From NCBI RefSeq assembly GCF_900109175.1, contig NZ_FNZE01000015.1, positions 1 to 64,000 of the forward strand: a stretch of DNA of 64,000 bases, written 5' to 3'. This DNA is from Pseudomonas linyingensis (GTDB taxonomy: Bacteria; Pseudomonadota; Gammaproteobacteria; Pseudomonadales; Pseudomonadaceae). Shown here one piece after another: positions 31,296 through 39,333 of this stretch. A model generated the notes under the pieces. That model searched no databases and was not told where the DNA came from. It saw only the letters and a list, made by a program, of their open reading frames with translations. The position numbers were made by a program, and so were the translations under genes. Positions within the stretch are counted from its first letter, which is position 1, and every line of letters starts with the position of its first letter.

Positions 31296-31994
31296 ATGGC
31301 GGCGCTTCAGGCTGGTCAGGATGATTATCTGGCAACGATCGGCACCCATGCCGAGCTTGCATTACAGGTTGCTATGCAAAAGCCGTGCACAGAGCGTCGC
31401 AGGCAGCTGGAAAGCTTTATCGGTGAGCGCTTTGCCGAGCATTATGGCGCTCGGATACGGCACTTCATGCCCTGTCTGCTGGGGCTGTACGACCACCAGC
31501 AGCAGTTGCAGGCGGCCCTTGGCGTACGCTGTGGGCAGAGTGGTTCACTGTTTCTCGAGCGTTATCTGGATGTGCCGGTCGAGCAGCGGATTGCCGAGCT
31601 CAATGGCGGCAGTCAACCCACGCGCGGAGCGATCGCCGAGGTCGGCAACCTGGCTTCGTTGGGTGCCGGGCATGCCCGGCTGCTGATCGTTGCGCTGACC
31701 GACCTGCTGGCGACGGCGGGCTTTCGCTGGGTGGCGTTCACCGGCACGTCGCTGCTGCTCAACAGCTTCCAGCGCCTGGGTTTGAGCCTGTTGCATCTGG
31801 GATCTGCCGATGGGCAGCGCCTGGGCGAAGAGCTGGCCGACTGGGGCAGCTACTACGCCACCCAGCCGCAGGTGATGGTCGGAGACGTGTTTGCCGCGCA
31901 TCAGCGCCTGCTGTCGATGGGGGTCTATCGGCAACTGGGTTACCAGTCGGCTCAAGTACTGGACAGGGAGTTTGCCCATGTCGCCTGCGGTTGA
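31296..31994 (+). CDS. Thermostable-hemolysin family protein, probable acyltransferase fold
   Basis: 232 residues, cytoplasmic (no signal or TM). It matches the family named after Vibrio thermostable hemolysin: SFIGERFAEHYGARIRHFMPCLLGLYD (40-66), LFLERYLDVPVEQRIA (85-100), RGAIAEVGNLAS (110-121) and TGTSLLLNSFQRLGL (149-163). The ERYLD, EVGNLA and NSFQRLGL blocks resemble the arrangement in LuxI/GNAT-like N-acyltransferases, so an acyl-transfer role fits better than a toxin; this is inference. ATG at 31296 has GAGAGG upstream. It overlaps the next gene by 17 bp and is first in an operon of five genes. Confidence 0.82.
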   Translation: MAALQAGQDDYLATIGTHAELALQVAMQKPCTERRRQLESFIGERFAEHYGARIRHFMPCLLGLYDHQQQLQAALGVRCGQSGSLFLERYLDVPVEQRIAELNGGSQPTRGAIAEVGNLASLGAGHARLLIVALTDLLATAGFRWVAFTGTSLLLNSFQRLGLSLLHLGSADGQRLGEELADWGSYYATQPQVMVGDVFAAHQRLLSMGVYRQLGYQSAQVLDREFAHVACG

Positions 31995-33438
31995 GCGGTT
32001 GTGGCGGCGGCTGACTGCCCATGGCGAGCGTATTGCGCTGAGCGACGGTGTGCGCCAGTGGCGTTACGCCGAGCTGTTGCACGAAGTTGTTGCGCGTCAG
32101 GCGATCTTGCACCGCTGCAGTGCAAGGCGCCTGGCCATCGCGCTGGACAACGGCCCGGACTGGCTGCTCTGGGATCTGGCTGCGCTGTTCGCCGGGGTGG
32201 TCTGCGTGCCGCTGCCGGGGTTCTTCTCGCCGGCGCAGCAGCGCCATGTGCTCGACAGCGCCGGCGTCGATAGCCTGGTCGCCGCTGACCCCGAGGCTTT
32301 CACCGAGCTGGGCTTCGTGCCCGGCAGCGACGGCCTGTGTCAGCGTCCGGTCGCCGCTGCCGCGGCGCTGCCGGTCGGTACGGCGAAGATCACCTACACC
32401 TCCGGTACTACCGGTCAGCCCAAGGGCGTGTGTCTGTCGGTCGACGCCATGCTTGCCGTGGCCGAGAGCCTGCGCCAGACCCTCGCCAGCCGCGCCATCG
32501 AGCGCCACCTGTGCGTGCTGCCGCTGGCGACCCTGCTGGAGAACCTGGCCGGCAACTACACGCCGTTGCTGCTCGGCGCGCGCATCGAACTGCCGTCGCT
32601 GGCCGCGGTCGGACTGCGCGGCGCCAGTCAGTTCGAGCTGCCGGTCTTCCTCGCCACGCTGGCGCGCCTGCGCCCGAACAGCCTGATCCTCCTGCCGCAG
32701 CTGCTGCTGGGCTTGGTCACGGCGGCGGAGCGGGGGCTGCCGCTGCCGGATTCGCTGCGTTTCATCGCCGTCGGCGGCGGGCGGGTGGCGCCGCAGCTGC
32801 TCGAGCGCGCCGAGGCGCTGGGGTTGCCGGTGTTCGAGGGCTACGGGCTGTCCGAGTGCGCTTCGGTGGTCTGCCTGAACAGCCCCGAGCAGCGGCGCAT
32901 CGGTACGGTCGGTCAGCCGCTGGCGCATGCCGAGGTCAGGCTGGCGGACGATGGCGAGGTGCTGGTGCGTGGCGCCTGCATGCTCGGCTACCTGGGCGAA
33001 CCGCCGCTGGCGGACGGCTGGCTGGGCAGCGGCGATCTGGGCCACTGGGAGGACGGTTTCCTGGTCCTGCACGGGCGCAAGAAGCACCAGTTCGTCACCG
33101 CCTTCGGCCGCAACGTCAATCCCGAGTGGGTCGAGGCGGAGCTGGTCCAGCAGTTGCCGATTGCCCAGGCCTGGCTGTACGGCGAGGCGCTGGCGGCCAA
33201 CGTCGCGGTGATTGTGCCGCGCAGCGGCGAGCTGGCGGACGGCGATCTGCAGGCCGCCATCGATCAGGTCAATGCCGGACTGCCCGATTACGCCCGCGTC
33301 CATCACTGGCTGCGCGCCGCGCAGCCGTTCAGCGAGGCCAACGGCCTGGCCACGGCCAACGGCCGGCTGCGCCGCGCCGCCCTGTTGCAGCATTACCAGA
33401 ACGCCATCGACAACCTGATGGCCGTACAGAACATTTAG
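31978..33438 (+). CDS. AMP-binding acyl ligase (acyl-CoA/acyl-adenylate synthetase family)
   Basis: 486 residues, ANL superfamily, short for the family. P-loop TSGTTGQPKG (141-150), A5 motif FEGYGLSEC (286-294), SGDLG (351-355) and hinge GRKKHQFVTAFGRNV (366-380). The C-terminal A10 motif, which usually holds the catalytic Lys, reads TANGRLRR with Arg463 in its place. Expected reaction: ATP-dependent activation of a carboxylic acid, probably a fatty acid, passed to CoA or directly to a partner. ATG at 31978 is supported by GGGAG and lies inside the 3' end of the preceding gene, so the two are coupled. The closest functional class appears to be long-chain acyl-CoA synthetases. Confidence 0.87.
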   Translation: MSPAVERLWRRLTAHGERIALSDGVRQWRYAELLHEVVARQAILHRCSARRLAIALDNGPDWLLWDLAALFAGVVCVPLPGFFSPAQQRHVLDSAGVDSLVAADPEAFTELGFVPGSDGLCQRPVAAAAALPVGTAKITYTSGTTGQPKGVCLSVDAMLAVAESLRQTLASRAIERHLCVLPLATLLENLAGNYTPLLLGARIELPSLAAVGLRGASQFELPVFLATLARLRPNSLILLPQLLLGLVTAAERGLPLPDSLRFIAVGGGRVAPQLLERAEALGLPVFEGYGLSECASVVCLNSPEQRRIGTVGQPLAHAEVRLADDGEVLVRGACMLGYLGEPPLADGWLGSGDLGHWEDGFLVLHGRKKHQFVTAFGRNVNPEWVEAELVQQLPIAQAWLYGEALAANVAVIVPRSGELADGDLQAAIDQVNAGLPDYARVHHWLRAAQPFSEANGLATANGRLRRAALLQHYQNAIDNLMAVQNI

Positions 33439-33451
33439 AGGAAGCGTACTG

Positions 33452-34126
33452 ATGAGTTTCTACGAGTCCCTGCAAGAACAGACCCAGGCCGAGCGCGAAT
33501 ACCTGCTGGCTGCACCGATCTTCGCCGAGGTCCTGGCCGGGCGGATCAGCCTCGATAGCTACGTGGCCTTCCTCGGTCAGGCCTACCACCACGTCAAGCA
33601 CACCGTGCCGCTGCTGATGGCCTGCGGGGCGCGCCTGCCGGAGCGGCTGGAGTGGTTGCGCGGCGCGATCGCCGAGTACATCGAGGAGGAGTACGGCCAC
33701 CAGGAGTGGATCCTCAACGACATCCGCGCCTGTGGCGCCGATGCCGAGGCGGTGCGCAACGCCACGCCCAACCTGCCGACCGAGCTGATGGTCAGCTACG
33801 TCTACGACCGCATCGCTCGCGACAACCCGGTGAGCTTCTTCGGCATGGTCAACGTGCTGGAGGGCACCAGCATCGCCCTCGCGACCCAGGTCGCCGGAAT
33901 CATCCAGGATCGCCTGCAGTTGCCGGACCAGGCCTTCAGCTACCTGACCTCCCACGGCAGCCTGGATATCAGTCATGTCGAGTTCTTCAAGACGCTGATG
34001 GATCGCCTCGACGATGCGGCCGACCAGGCCGCGGTGGTGCACACGGCGCGGGTGGTCTATCGCCTGTACGGCGACCTGTTCCGCAGCCTGCCGCTGCCCC
34101 GGGAGAGCCAGCATGCAGCTGTCTGA
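33452..34126 (+). CDS. Heme-oxygenase-like diiron oxidase (HDO; TenA/CADD-like)
   Basis: 224 residues, all-helical, often annotated as TenA family or iron-containing redox enzyme. A complete candidate diiron ligand set is visible: Glu80 and His83 (EEEYGH), Glu137 (VLEGTS), and His168, Asp172, His175 (SHGSLDISH). Spacings (ExxH, then H-x3-D-x2-H) match those of the fatty-acid decarboxylase/desaturase UndA and related HDOs. These enzymes use O2 to oxidise, desaturate, cleave or N-oxygenate small or acyl substrates. GAGGAAG precedes ATG at 33452. It starts 13 bp after the acyl ligase and overlaps the dehydrogenase gene by 14 bp. Confidence 0.85.
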   Translation: MSFYESLQEQTQAEREYLLAAPIFAEVLAGRISLDSYVAFLGQAYHHVKHTVPLLMACGARLPERLEWLRGAIAEYIEEEYGHQEWILNDIRACGADAEAVRNATPNLPTELMVSYVYDRIARDNPVSFFGMVNVLEGTSIALATQVAGIIQDRLQLPDQAFSYLTSHGSLDISHVEFFKTLMDRLDDAADQAAVVHTARVVYRLYGDLFRSLPLPRESQHAAV

Positions 34127-34904
34127 GTGTCGCGTGCTGCTCACCGGGGCCACCGGTGGCATTGGCCAGTTGCTGGCCGAGCGCCTGTGCGCCGACGGCG
34201 CGCGGGTGCTGCTGGTTGGCCGTCAGGCGAGTCGTCTCGAGCAACTGGTGACGCAGTGCCACGGCCGTGCCGAGAGCGTCTGCGCCGACATCACCGCCAG
34301 CGCCGGGCGTGAGTTGGTGCTGCAGGCCGCGCGGCGCTTCGGCGGCATCAATCTGCTGATCAACGCGGCGGGGATCAACCACTTCAGCATGCTCGAACAG
34401 CACGACGAGGAGGCCCTGGCGACGCTGGTCCAGCTCAACGTCACCGCCACCCTGCAGCTCACCCATCGCCTGCTGCCGATGCTGCGCGAGCAGGACCAGG
34501 CGCTGGTGGTGAACATCGGTTCGACCTTCGGCTCGATCGGCTATCCGGGCTTTTCCGCCTACTGCGCGAGCAAGTTCGCCCTGCGCGGCTTCTCCGAGGC
34601 GCTGCGCCGCGAGCTGGCCGACACTCGGGTCAAGGTGATGTACATCGCCCCGCGCGCCACCCGTACCAGCATGAACGAGCAGAGCGTGGTGGCGATGAAC
34701 GACGAGCTGAAGGTGGCCATGGACGACCCGGCCCTGGTGGCCGATGCCGTGGTGAAGGCCATCGTCCGCGAGAGCGAGGAACTCTATCTGGGTTGGCCGG
34801 AAAAGCTCTTCGTGCGCCTCAACAGTCTGCTGCCGCGGGTGGTGGATCAGGCGCTGCGCAAGCAGCTGCCGATCATCCAGCGCTTTGCCCGCAACAAGCC
34901 CTGA
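34113..34904 (+). CDS. Short-chain dehydrogenase/reductase (SDR)
   Basis: 263 residues, classical SDR. NAD(P)-binding TGATGGIG (11-18), NAAG (84-87), catalytic Ser137 (NIGSTFG), Tyr150 and Lys154 (YCASK). The Arg after the second beta strand (VGRQASR) suggests NADP(H). The long C-terminal tail (LGWPEKLFVRLNSLLPRVVDQALRKQLP) resembles membrane- or acyl-associated SDRs such as acyl-CoA or ketosphinganine reductases. ATG at 34113 lies inside the end of the diiron gene, showing tight coupling. It probably reduces or oxidises the product of the preceding enzymes. Confidence 0.9.
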   Translation: MQLSECRVLLTGATGGIGQLLAERLCADGARVLLVGRQASRLEQLVTQCHGRAESVCADITASAGRELVLQAARRFGGINLLINAAGINHFSMLEQHDEEALATLVQLNVTATLQLTHRLLPMLREQDQALVVNIGSTFGSIGYPGFSAYCASKFALRGFSEALRRELADTRVKVMYIAPRATRTSMNEQSVVAMNDELKVAMDDPALVADAVVKAIVRESEELYLGWPEKLFVRLNSLLPRVVDQALRKQLPIIQRFARNKP

Positions 34905-34929
34905 TCTTTCCCGTGAGTGGAGTAGAACC

Positions 34930-35586
34930 ATGTCGAAATCCCTCGTGCGCGCCCTGATTCTGGGTGGTGCCCTGCTGCTCAGTCTGCCGAGCCTCGCCCT
35001 GACTGCCGCCGGTGCGCAAAGCCTCAAGCAGTTGCAGACCCGCTGGGCCGAAATCAACTATCAGCTGCCCGAGGCGCAGCGCGAGGCAGCGTTCGCCAAG
35101 CTGGCCGGCGAGGCCGAGGTCGCCCTCAAGGCCGAGCCGCAGGCGCCCGAGCTGCTGATCTGGCGCGGCATCATCCTCAGCACCTGGGCGGGCGCCAAGG
35201 GTGGACTGGGCGCGCTGGACCTGGTCAAGCAGGCGCGCGGCCAGTTCGAGCAGGCGATCAAGCTGGATGCCAAGGCCCTCGACGGCTCGGCCTACACCAG
35301 CCTCGGCTCGCTCTACTATCAGGTGCCGGGCTGGCCGGTCGGCTTCGGCGACGACGAGCGCGCCGAGCAGTTGCTCAAGCAGGCGCTGAGCCTGAATCCC
35401 GACGGCATCGACCCGAACTACTTCTACGGCGATTTCCTGCTGGGCGAGAAGCGCTATGCCGAGGCCGAGAAGGCGCTGGAAAAGGCCCTGGCCGCACTGC
35501 CGCGCCCCGGCCGTGAAGTGGCCGATGCCGGCCGCCGCCAGGAAGCGCAGGCGCTGCTGGACAAGGCACGCGCCAAGCTGAACTGA
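34930..35586 (+). CDS. Secreted TPR-like protein
   Basis: 218 residues with an N-terminal signal peptide (MSKSLVRALILGGALLLSLPSLALTAAG) and helical repeats resembling TPR (ARGQFEQAIKLDAKALDGSAYTSLG and AEQLLKQALSLNPDGIDPNYFYGDF). It should be periplasmic and act in protein-protein contact. The gene is 25 bp after the SDR gene and is the last before a strong terminator, so it belongs to the same operon. How a periplasmic TPR protein serves the cytoplasmic enzymes is unclear; it may bind the exported product or its carrier. Confidence 0.82.
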   Translation: MSKSLVRALILGGALLLSLPSLALTAAGAQSLKQLQTRWAEINYQLPEAQREAAFAKLAGEAEVALKAEPQAPELLIWRGIILSTWAGAKGGLGALDLVKQARGQFEQAIKLDAKALDGSAYTSLGSLYYQVPGWPVGFGDDERAEQLLKQALSLNPDGIDPNYFYGDFLLGEKRYAEAEKALEKALAALPRPGREVADAGRRQEAQALLDKARAKLN

Positions 35587-35618
35587 TCGAGGGGGCGATA
35601 GTCCCGGTCCGAACTGCT

Positions 35619-35666
35619 CGCCGAGCCGGCGGAGGTGAGACACTTCCGCCGGCTCGGCGTTTTTTT
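35619..35666 (+). terminator. Strong Rho-independent terminator ending the acyl-metabolism operon
   Basis: A perfect 15-bp GC-rich stem (35619-35633 with 35645-35659), an 11-nt loop, then T7. It separates the five-gene operon from the two-component genes, which therefore have their own promoter. Confidence 0.92.
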
Positions 35667-35717
35667 GATTGAATACAGGTAGCGGTTGCCGGAGTAGGCC
35701 GAACACAGGAGTGCTGC

Positions 35718-36377
35718 ATGCGGATATTGCTGGTGGAAGACGACAAGGCGCTGGGCGAGGGCATCCGTACCGCGCTCAAGCCCGAGGGCTACACGGTGGA
35801 CTGGCTGCAGGATGGCGCCAGCGCCCTGCATGCCCTGAGTCACGAGAGCTTCGAGCTGTGCGTGCTGGATCTCGGTCTGCCGCGCATGGACGGCCTGGAG
35901 GTATTGCGCCGCCTGCGCACGGCCGGCAGCGCCATGCCGGTGCTGGTGCTCACCGCCCGCGATGCCACCAGCGACCGCATCGCCGGGCTGGATGCCGGCG
36001 CCGACGACTACCTGATCAAACCCTTCGATGTGGCCGAACTCAAGGCGCGTCTGCGTGCCCTGCTGCGGCGCAGTTTCGGCCGCGCCCAGCCGGCGCTGGA
36101 GTACCGCGGCATCCGCATCGAGCCCGACAGTCAGCAGGTGAGCTACCAGGGCACGCCGGTCAATCTGGCGCGCAAGGAATTTCTCCTCCTCCATGAGCTG
36201 CTGGCTCAGCCGGGCCGCGTGCTGACCCGCGACAAGCTGCAGCAGGTGCTGTATGGCTGGGGCGAGGAGGTGGAGAGCAACGCCCTCGAGGTGCATGTGC
36301 ACCATCTGCGCAAGAAGTTCTTTCCCGAGCTGATCCGTACCGTGCGCGGCGTCGGCTACCTGGTGGACAAGGCATGA
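35718..36377 (+). CDS. OmpR-family response regulator (QseB/PmrA-like)
   Basis: 219 residues. Receiver domain with the acidic pocket (LLVEDD), phospho-acceptor Asp51 (CVLDLGLPRMDG) and Lys101 (LIKPFD), then an OmpR winged helix ending in EVHVHHLRKKF and IRTVRGVGYLV. Closest in style to QseB/PmrA/TctD regulators. It overlaps the sensor kinase gene by 4 nt (ATGA). Inferred target: the CTTAAG-type box upstream of the adjacent five-gene operon. Confidence 0.92.
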   Translation: MRILLVEDDKALGEGIRTALKPEGYTVDWLQDGASALHALSHESFELCVLDLGLPRMDGLEVLRRLRTAGSAMPVLVLTARDATSDRIAGLDAGADDYLIKPFDVAELKARLRALLRRSFGRAQPALEYRGIRIEPDSQQVSYQGTPVNLARKEFLLLHELLAQPGRVLTRDKLQQVLYGWGEEVESNALEVHVHHLRKKFFPELIRTVRGVGYLVDKA

Positions 36378-37849
36378 GGTTGCGTTCGATCCGTTCGCGG
36401 ACCCTGGCGCTGGTGTTGGGGGTGCTGTGCATTGCCCTGACGCTGATTTCCTGGCGCAGCTACAGCGACGCCCAGCACGAGATCGAGGAGCTGTTCGACG
36501 CTCAGCTGGCGCAGGGCGCACGCCTGCTCGAGGGCATGGTCGGCCGCGATCTGCCTCCGGCCACCCGTGCCGCCATGCAGCAGGCGCTGGATGCGGCGCT
36601 GCAGGTCGAGCATGCTCCAGAGGGGCCGGCCGCTGGCGCCGAGGGCCACCGCTACGAAACCAAGCTGGCCTTCCTGGTGCTCGATGAGCGCGGCCAGTCC
36701 CTGCTGCGCTCGGCCAGCGCACCGCCGAACCTGCTGCCGCAGTTGCTCCAGCAACTGGGCGAGACCGGCCACGCGCTCGGCAAGGCAGAGCCGCTGTCGG
36801 CGCTGGGGACACGGCTGGCCGGTTATCACGATGTCCGTGTGGATGACAGCTACTGGCGGTTGTTCCTGCGTCAGGACGTGGTCGACCGGCACTGGATCCT
36901 GGTCGCCGAACGGGAGGATGTGCGCGGCGAGCTGGTCGGCAGCATCACGCTGCGCAGCCTGCTGCCGGACCTGATCGGCCTGCCGCTGTTGGCGCTGTTG
37001 GTCTGGTCGGCCATCGGTCTGGGCCTGCGCCCGCTGCAGCAGGTGGTGGGGCTGATCAAGGCGCGCGATGCGGAGAATCTCGCGCCGCTGACCTTGGCAC
37101 CGTTGCCGCAGGAGCTGGAACCGATGGTCGCCGCGCTCAATCGTCTGCTCCAGCAGGTCACCACCCTGCTGGAGCGCGAGAAGCGCTTTCTCGCCGATGC
37201 CGCCCACGAGTTGCGCACGCCGCTGGCGGTGCTGCGCATCCATGCCCAGAACGCGCTGGAGGCACCGGAAGCCGCTGACCGCACCGCCGCCCTGCAGCAG
37301 CTGGGCACCGGCGTGGAGCGCGCCACCCGGGTGGTGACCCAGCTGCTGACTCTGGCACGTCTCGAGCCGGATGCCCTGCAGCGCAGCATGGCGATGCTGA
37401 ATCTGGCGCCCTACGTGCGCGAGGAGCTAGCCGAACTGATCCCGCTGGCCCTGGAGCGCGAGCAGGAGCTGAGCCTCGACTACGACGAGGCGGCCGACTA
37501 CCGCCTGCGGGCCGATGCGCCGAGCCTGGGCACCCTGCTGCAGAACCTGGTCGGCAATGCCGTGCAGTACACCCCGCGCGGCGGCTTGGTGGCGGTCAGT
37601 CTGCAGGCCGAGGCGCAGCGCGTCTGTCTGCGCGTGGCCGACAGCGGGCCGGGGGTGCCGGCCGAGCAGCGCGAGCAGCTGTTCCGGCGCTTCTATCGCC
37701 AGGGCGAGGGGCAGGGGGCGGGACTGGGGCTGTCGATCGTGCAGCGCATCGTCGAGCTGCACCGTGGCGAGATCCGGCTTGGCGAGGCAGCGCTGGGCGG
37801 GCTCGAAGTCGCGGTCTGGCTGCCGCGCAACCTGCCGCCAGTTGCCTAG
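36374..37849 (+). CDS. Sensor histidine kinase (QseC/PmrB-like)
   Basis: 491 residues. TM helix 1 (~9-27), a periplasmic sensor of about 165 residues of the two-component-sensor N-terminal type, TM helix 2 (~198-217), a linker, HisKA with phospho-acceptor His278 (RFLADAAHELRTPL), and HATPase (N box NLVGNAVQYTP, G boxes DSGPGVP and GAGLGLSI). The periplasmic domain has several acidic stretches that could sense metal or cationic signals, as in PmrB/QseC, but no signal can be named. Cognate partner of the upstream regulator by the 4-nt overlap. Confidence 0.92.
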   Translation: MRLRSIRSRTLALVLGVLCIALTLISWRSYSDAQHEIEELFDAQLAQGARLLEGMVGRDLPPATRAAMQQALDAALQVEHAPEGPAAGAEGHRYETKLAFLVLDERGQSLLRSASAPPNLLPQLLQQLGETGHALGKAEPLSALGTRLAGYHDVRVDDSYWRLFLRQDVVDRHWILVAEREDVRGELVGSITLRSLLPDLIGLPLLALLVWSAIGLGLRPLQQVVGLIKARDAENLAPLTLAPLPQELEPMVAALNRLLQQVTTLLEREKRFLADAAHELRTPLAVLRIHAQNALEAPEAADRTAALQQLGTGVERATRVVTQLLTLARLEPDALQRSMAMLNLAPYVREELAELIPLALEREQELSLDYDEAADYRLRADAPSLGTLLQNLVGNAVQYTPRGGLVAVSLQAEAQRVCLRVADSGPGVPAEQREQLFRRFYRQGEGQGAGLGLSIVQRIVELHRGEIRLGEAALGGLEVAVWLPRNLPPVA

Positions 37850-37900
37850 CGAGCTGTGGCACACTGGCGCGCATCGCCGAACCACCAGGAGATAGCCGCC

Positions 37901-38335
37901 ATGTTTGCCCTCGATCCCCGTCTGCAGCAGGACACCCTGCACGTCGGTGACTTCCCGCTGTGCCGCCTGCTGCTGATGAATGACGCCAGCTATCCCTGGT
38001 TCATCCTGGTGCCACGCCGCGAGGAGGTCAGCGAGCTGTTCCAGCTGGACGAAGTCGACCAGCGTTCGCTGTGGCACGAAACCAATCTGCTCGCCGAAGT
38101 GCTCAAGGACACCTTCAAGGCCGACAAGATGAACGTCGCCAGTCTCGGCAACATGGTCAGCCAGCTGCACATGCACGTGATCGCCCGCCGTCGCGGCGAT
38201 GCCGCCTGGCCGGCGCCGGTATGGGGGCACCAGCCGGCGCAGCCGTACACCGAGGACCAGGTGAAGGAAGTGCGCGACCGGCTGAAGCTGGTGCTGGGTT
38301 CCGCAGACTTCCGCTTCGCGCAGGAGGCGGTATGA
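37901..38335 (+). CDS. HIT-family nucleotide-binding protein
   Basis: 144 residues. The histidine-triad motif reads QLHMHVIAR, a two-His variant with the third position replaced, as seen in the HIT/DUF4931-type relatives of Pseudomonas. Such proteins hydrolyse or transfer nucleotides from AMP-linked substrates; activity here is uncertain because of the altered triad. ATG at 37901 has AGGAGA upstream. It overlaps slyX by 4 nt (ATGA). From memory this HIT-slyX pair directly follows oprD in P. aeruginosa, so the block before it looks like an insertion. Confidence 0.87.
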   Translation: MFALDPRLQQDTLHVGDFPLCRLLLMNDASYPWFILVPRREEVSELFQLDEVDQRSLWHETNLLAEVLKDTFKADKMNVASLGNMVSQLHMHVIARRRGDAAWPAPVWGHQPAQPYTEDQVKEVRDRLKLVLGSADFRFAQEAV

Positions 38336-38538
38336 GTCTGGAGCAGCGCATCACCGAACTGGAAACCCGCCTGGCGTTCCAGGATGACGCCCTGCAGCAG
38401 CTGAGCGACGAGCTGCTGGCGCAGAATCGGCTGATCGACCGCATGCAGCGTCAGCTCGAGGCGCTGGCTGCCCGGCAGGCCGACCTGGCCGGGCAGATCG
38501 GCCCGGTGGAGGATGAAGCCCCGCCGCCGCACTACTGA
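38332..38538 (+). CDS. slyX: SlyX family protein
   Basis: 68 residues. One long coiled-coil helix (EQRITELETRLAFQDDALQQ and onwards) and a short C-terminal tail ending in the characteristic PPHY. SlyX is a small conserved protein of unknown function, named from a gene next to slyD in E. coli. It is translationally coupled to the HIT gene by the ATGA overlap. Confidence 0.9.
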   Translation: MSLEQRITELETRLAFQDDALQQLSDELLAQNRLIDRMQRQLEALAARQADLAGQIGPVEDEAPPPHY

Positions 38539-38548
38539 GTCATCCTCG

Positions 38549-38593
38549 CCACAACGACAGAGCCCGCCAAAATGGCGGGCTCTGTCGTTGTGG
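38549..38593. terminator. 20-bp perfect inverted repeat between convergent genes
   Basis: Arms 38549-38568 and 38574-38593 pair over 20 bp without mismatch around the loop AAAAT. No run of T follows on either strand, so as a terminator it would rely on the very strong stem. It lies between the stop codons of slyX and the cold-shock-domain gene. Confidence 0.65.
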
Positions 38594-38610
38594 CGTCGGG
38601 AGTGTGCGGA

Positions 38611-39333
38611 TCAGTCGATGATCGTTACATCCTCGGCCTGCAGGCCCTTGTCGCGCTGGACCACGGAGAACTCCACGCGCTGGCCCTCGACCAGCACCCG
38701 GTGACCTTCGCCGCGGATGGCGCGAAAGTGCACGAAGATGTCCTCGCCGCGGTCGCGGGAGATGAAGCCGAAGCCCTTGGAGGTGTTGAACCACTTCACC
38801 GTGCCGGTCTCGCGCTCGCTGTCCGGCTCGCTGCGGCGGGTGGCGGTGGCCTTGGCGGCAGGTGCCTTGGCGCTTGGGCTGGGTGCCGTGCTGGGGCGGG
38901 AGGGAGCGGTCTGCTGGGTCGCCGGCGCGGCAGCCGCAGGAGCGGCACTCGGCTGCGGGATCAATTGCATGAGGGCGGCGAGGGCGACGGCCAGCAGGGT
39001 GAACAGCTCCGCCGGCTGCCCGCCGATGCTGCTCAGTGGCACCATCAGCGCCAGGCTTTGCAGGACCACGGCGAGGACCAGCAGGGTGCTGGCGGCGCCT
39101 TGCAGGCGCTGGCGGGCGCCAGCGACCAGCGGTGCGACCAGCAGGTTGGCCAGGCCGGTGAAGGCCAGGTACAGGGAGTCCGGCTGTTGCAGCCAGGGCA
39201 GGGCGTCGGCGCGCAGGCTGGGAACGATGGACAGCAGCAGGGCGGCCGCGCCCGACAAGAGGTGGACGGTTTTCAATATGCTCAAAGATTTCACCTTGGT
39301 AACCAACAGACACAGACGATTGCGTCCGGACAT
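38611..39333 (-). CDS. Membrane-anchored cold-shock-domain protein
   Basis: 240 residues as drawn. Four hydrophobic segments near the N-terminus ([66 protein letters not shown]) are followed by an Ala/Pro/Ser linker (~130-170) and a C-terminal cold-shock domain ([15 protein letters not shown] with RNP1 KGFGFI, RNP2 DIFVHF). The domain binds single-stranded nucleic acid, so this is an RNA-binding module held at the membrane. The start is uncertain: ATG at 39333 lacks a good ribosome-binding site, and internal GTG or TTG starts near 39290, the TTG with AAGGTG just upstream, would give a shorter N-terminus. Confidence 0.82.
   Translation of the reverse strand: MSGRNRLCLLVTKVKSLSILKTVHLLSGAAALLLSIVPSLRADALPWLQQPDSLYLAFTGLANLLVAPLVAGARQRLQGAASTLLVLAVVLQSLALMVPLSSIGGQPAELFTLLAVALAALMQLIPQPSAAPAAAAPATQQTAPSRPSTAPSPSAKAPAAKATATRRSEPDSERETGTVKWFNTSKGFGFISRDRGEDIFVHFRAIRGEGHRVLVEGQRVEFSVVQRDKGLQAEDVTIID

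Noticed and set aside
31000-38000. Mobile element carrying the acyl operon
   Set aside because: No transposase, integrase, direct repeats or tRNA at either edge; insertion is inferred from gene order only.
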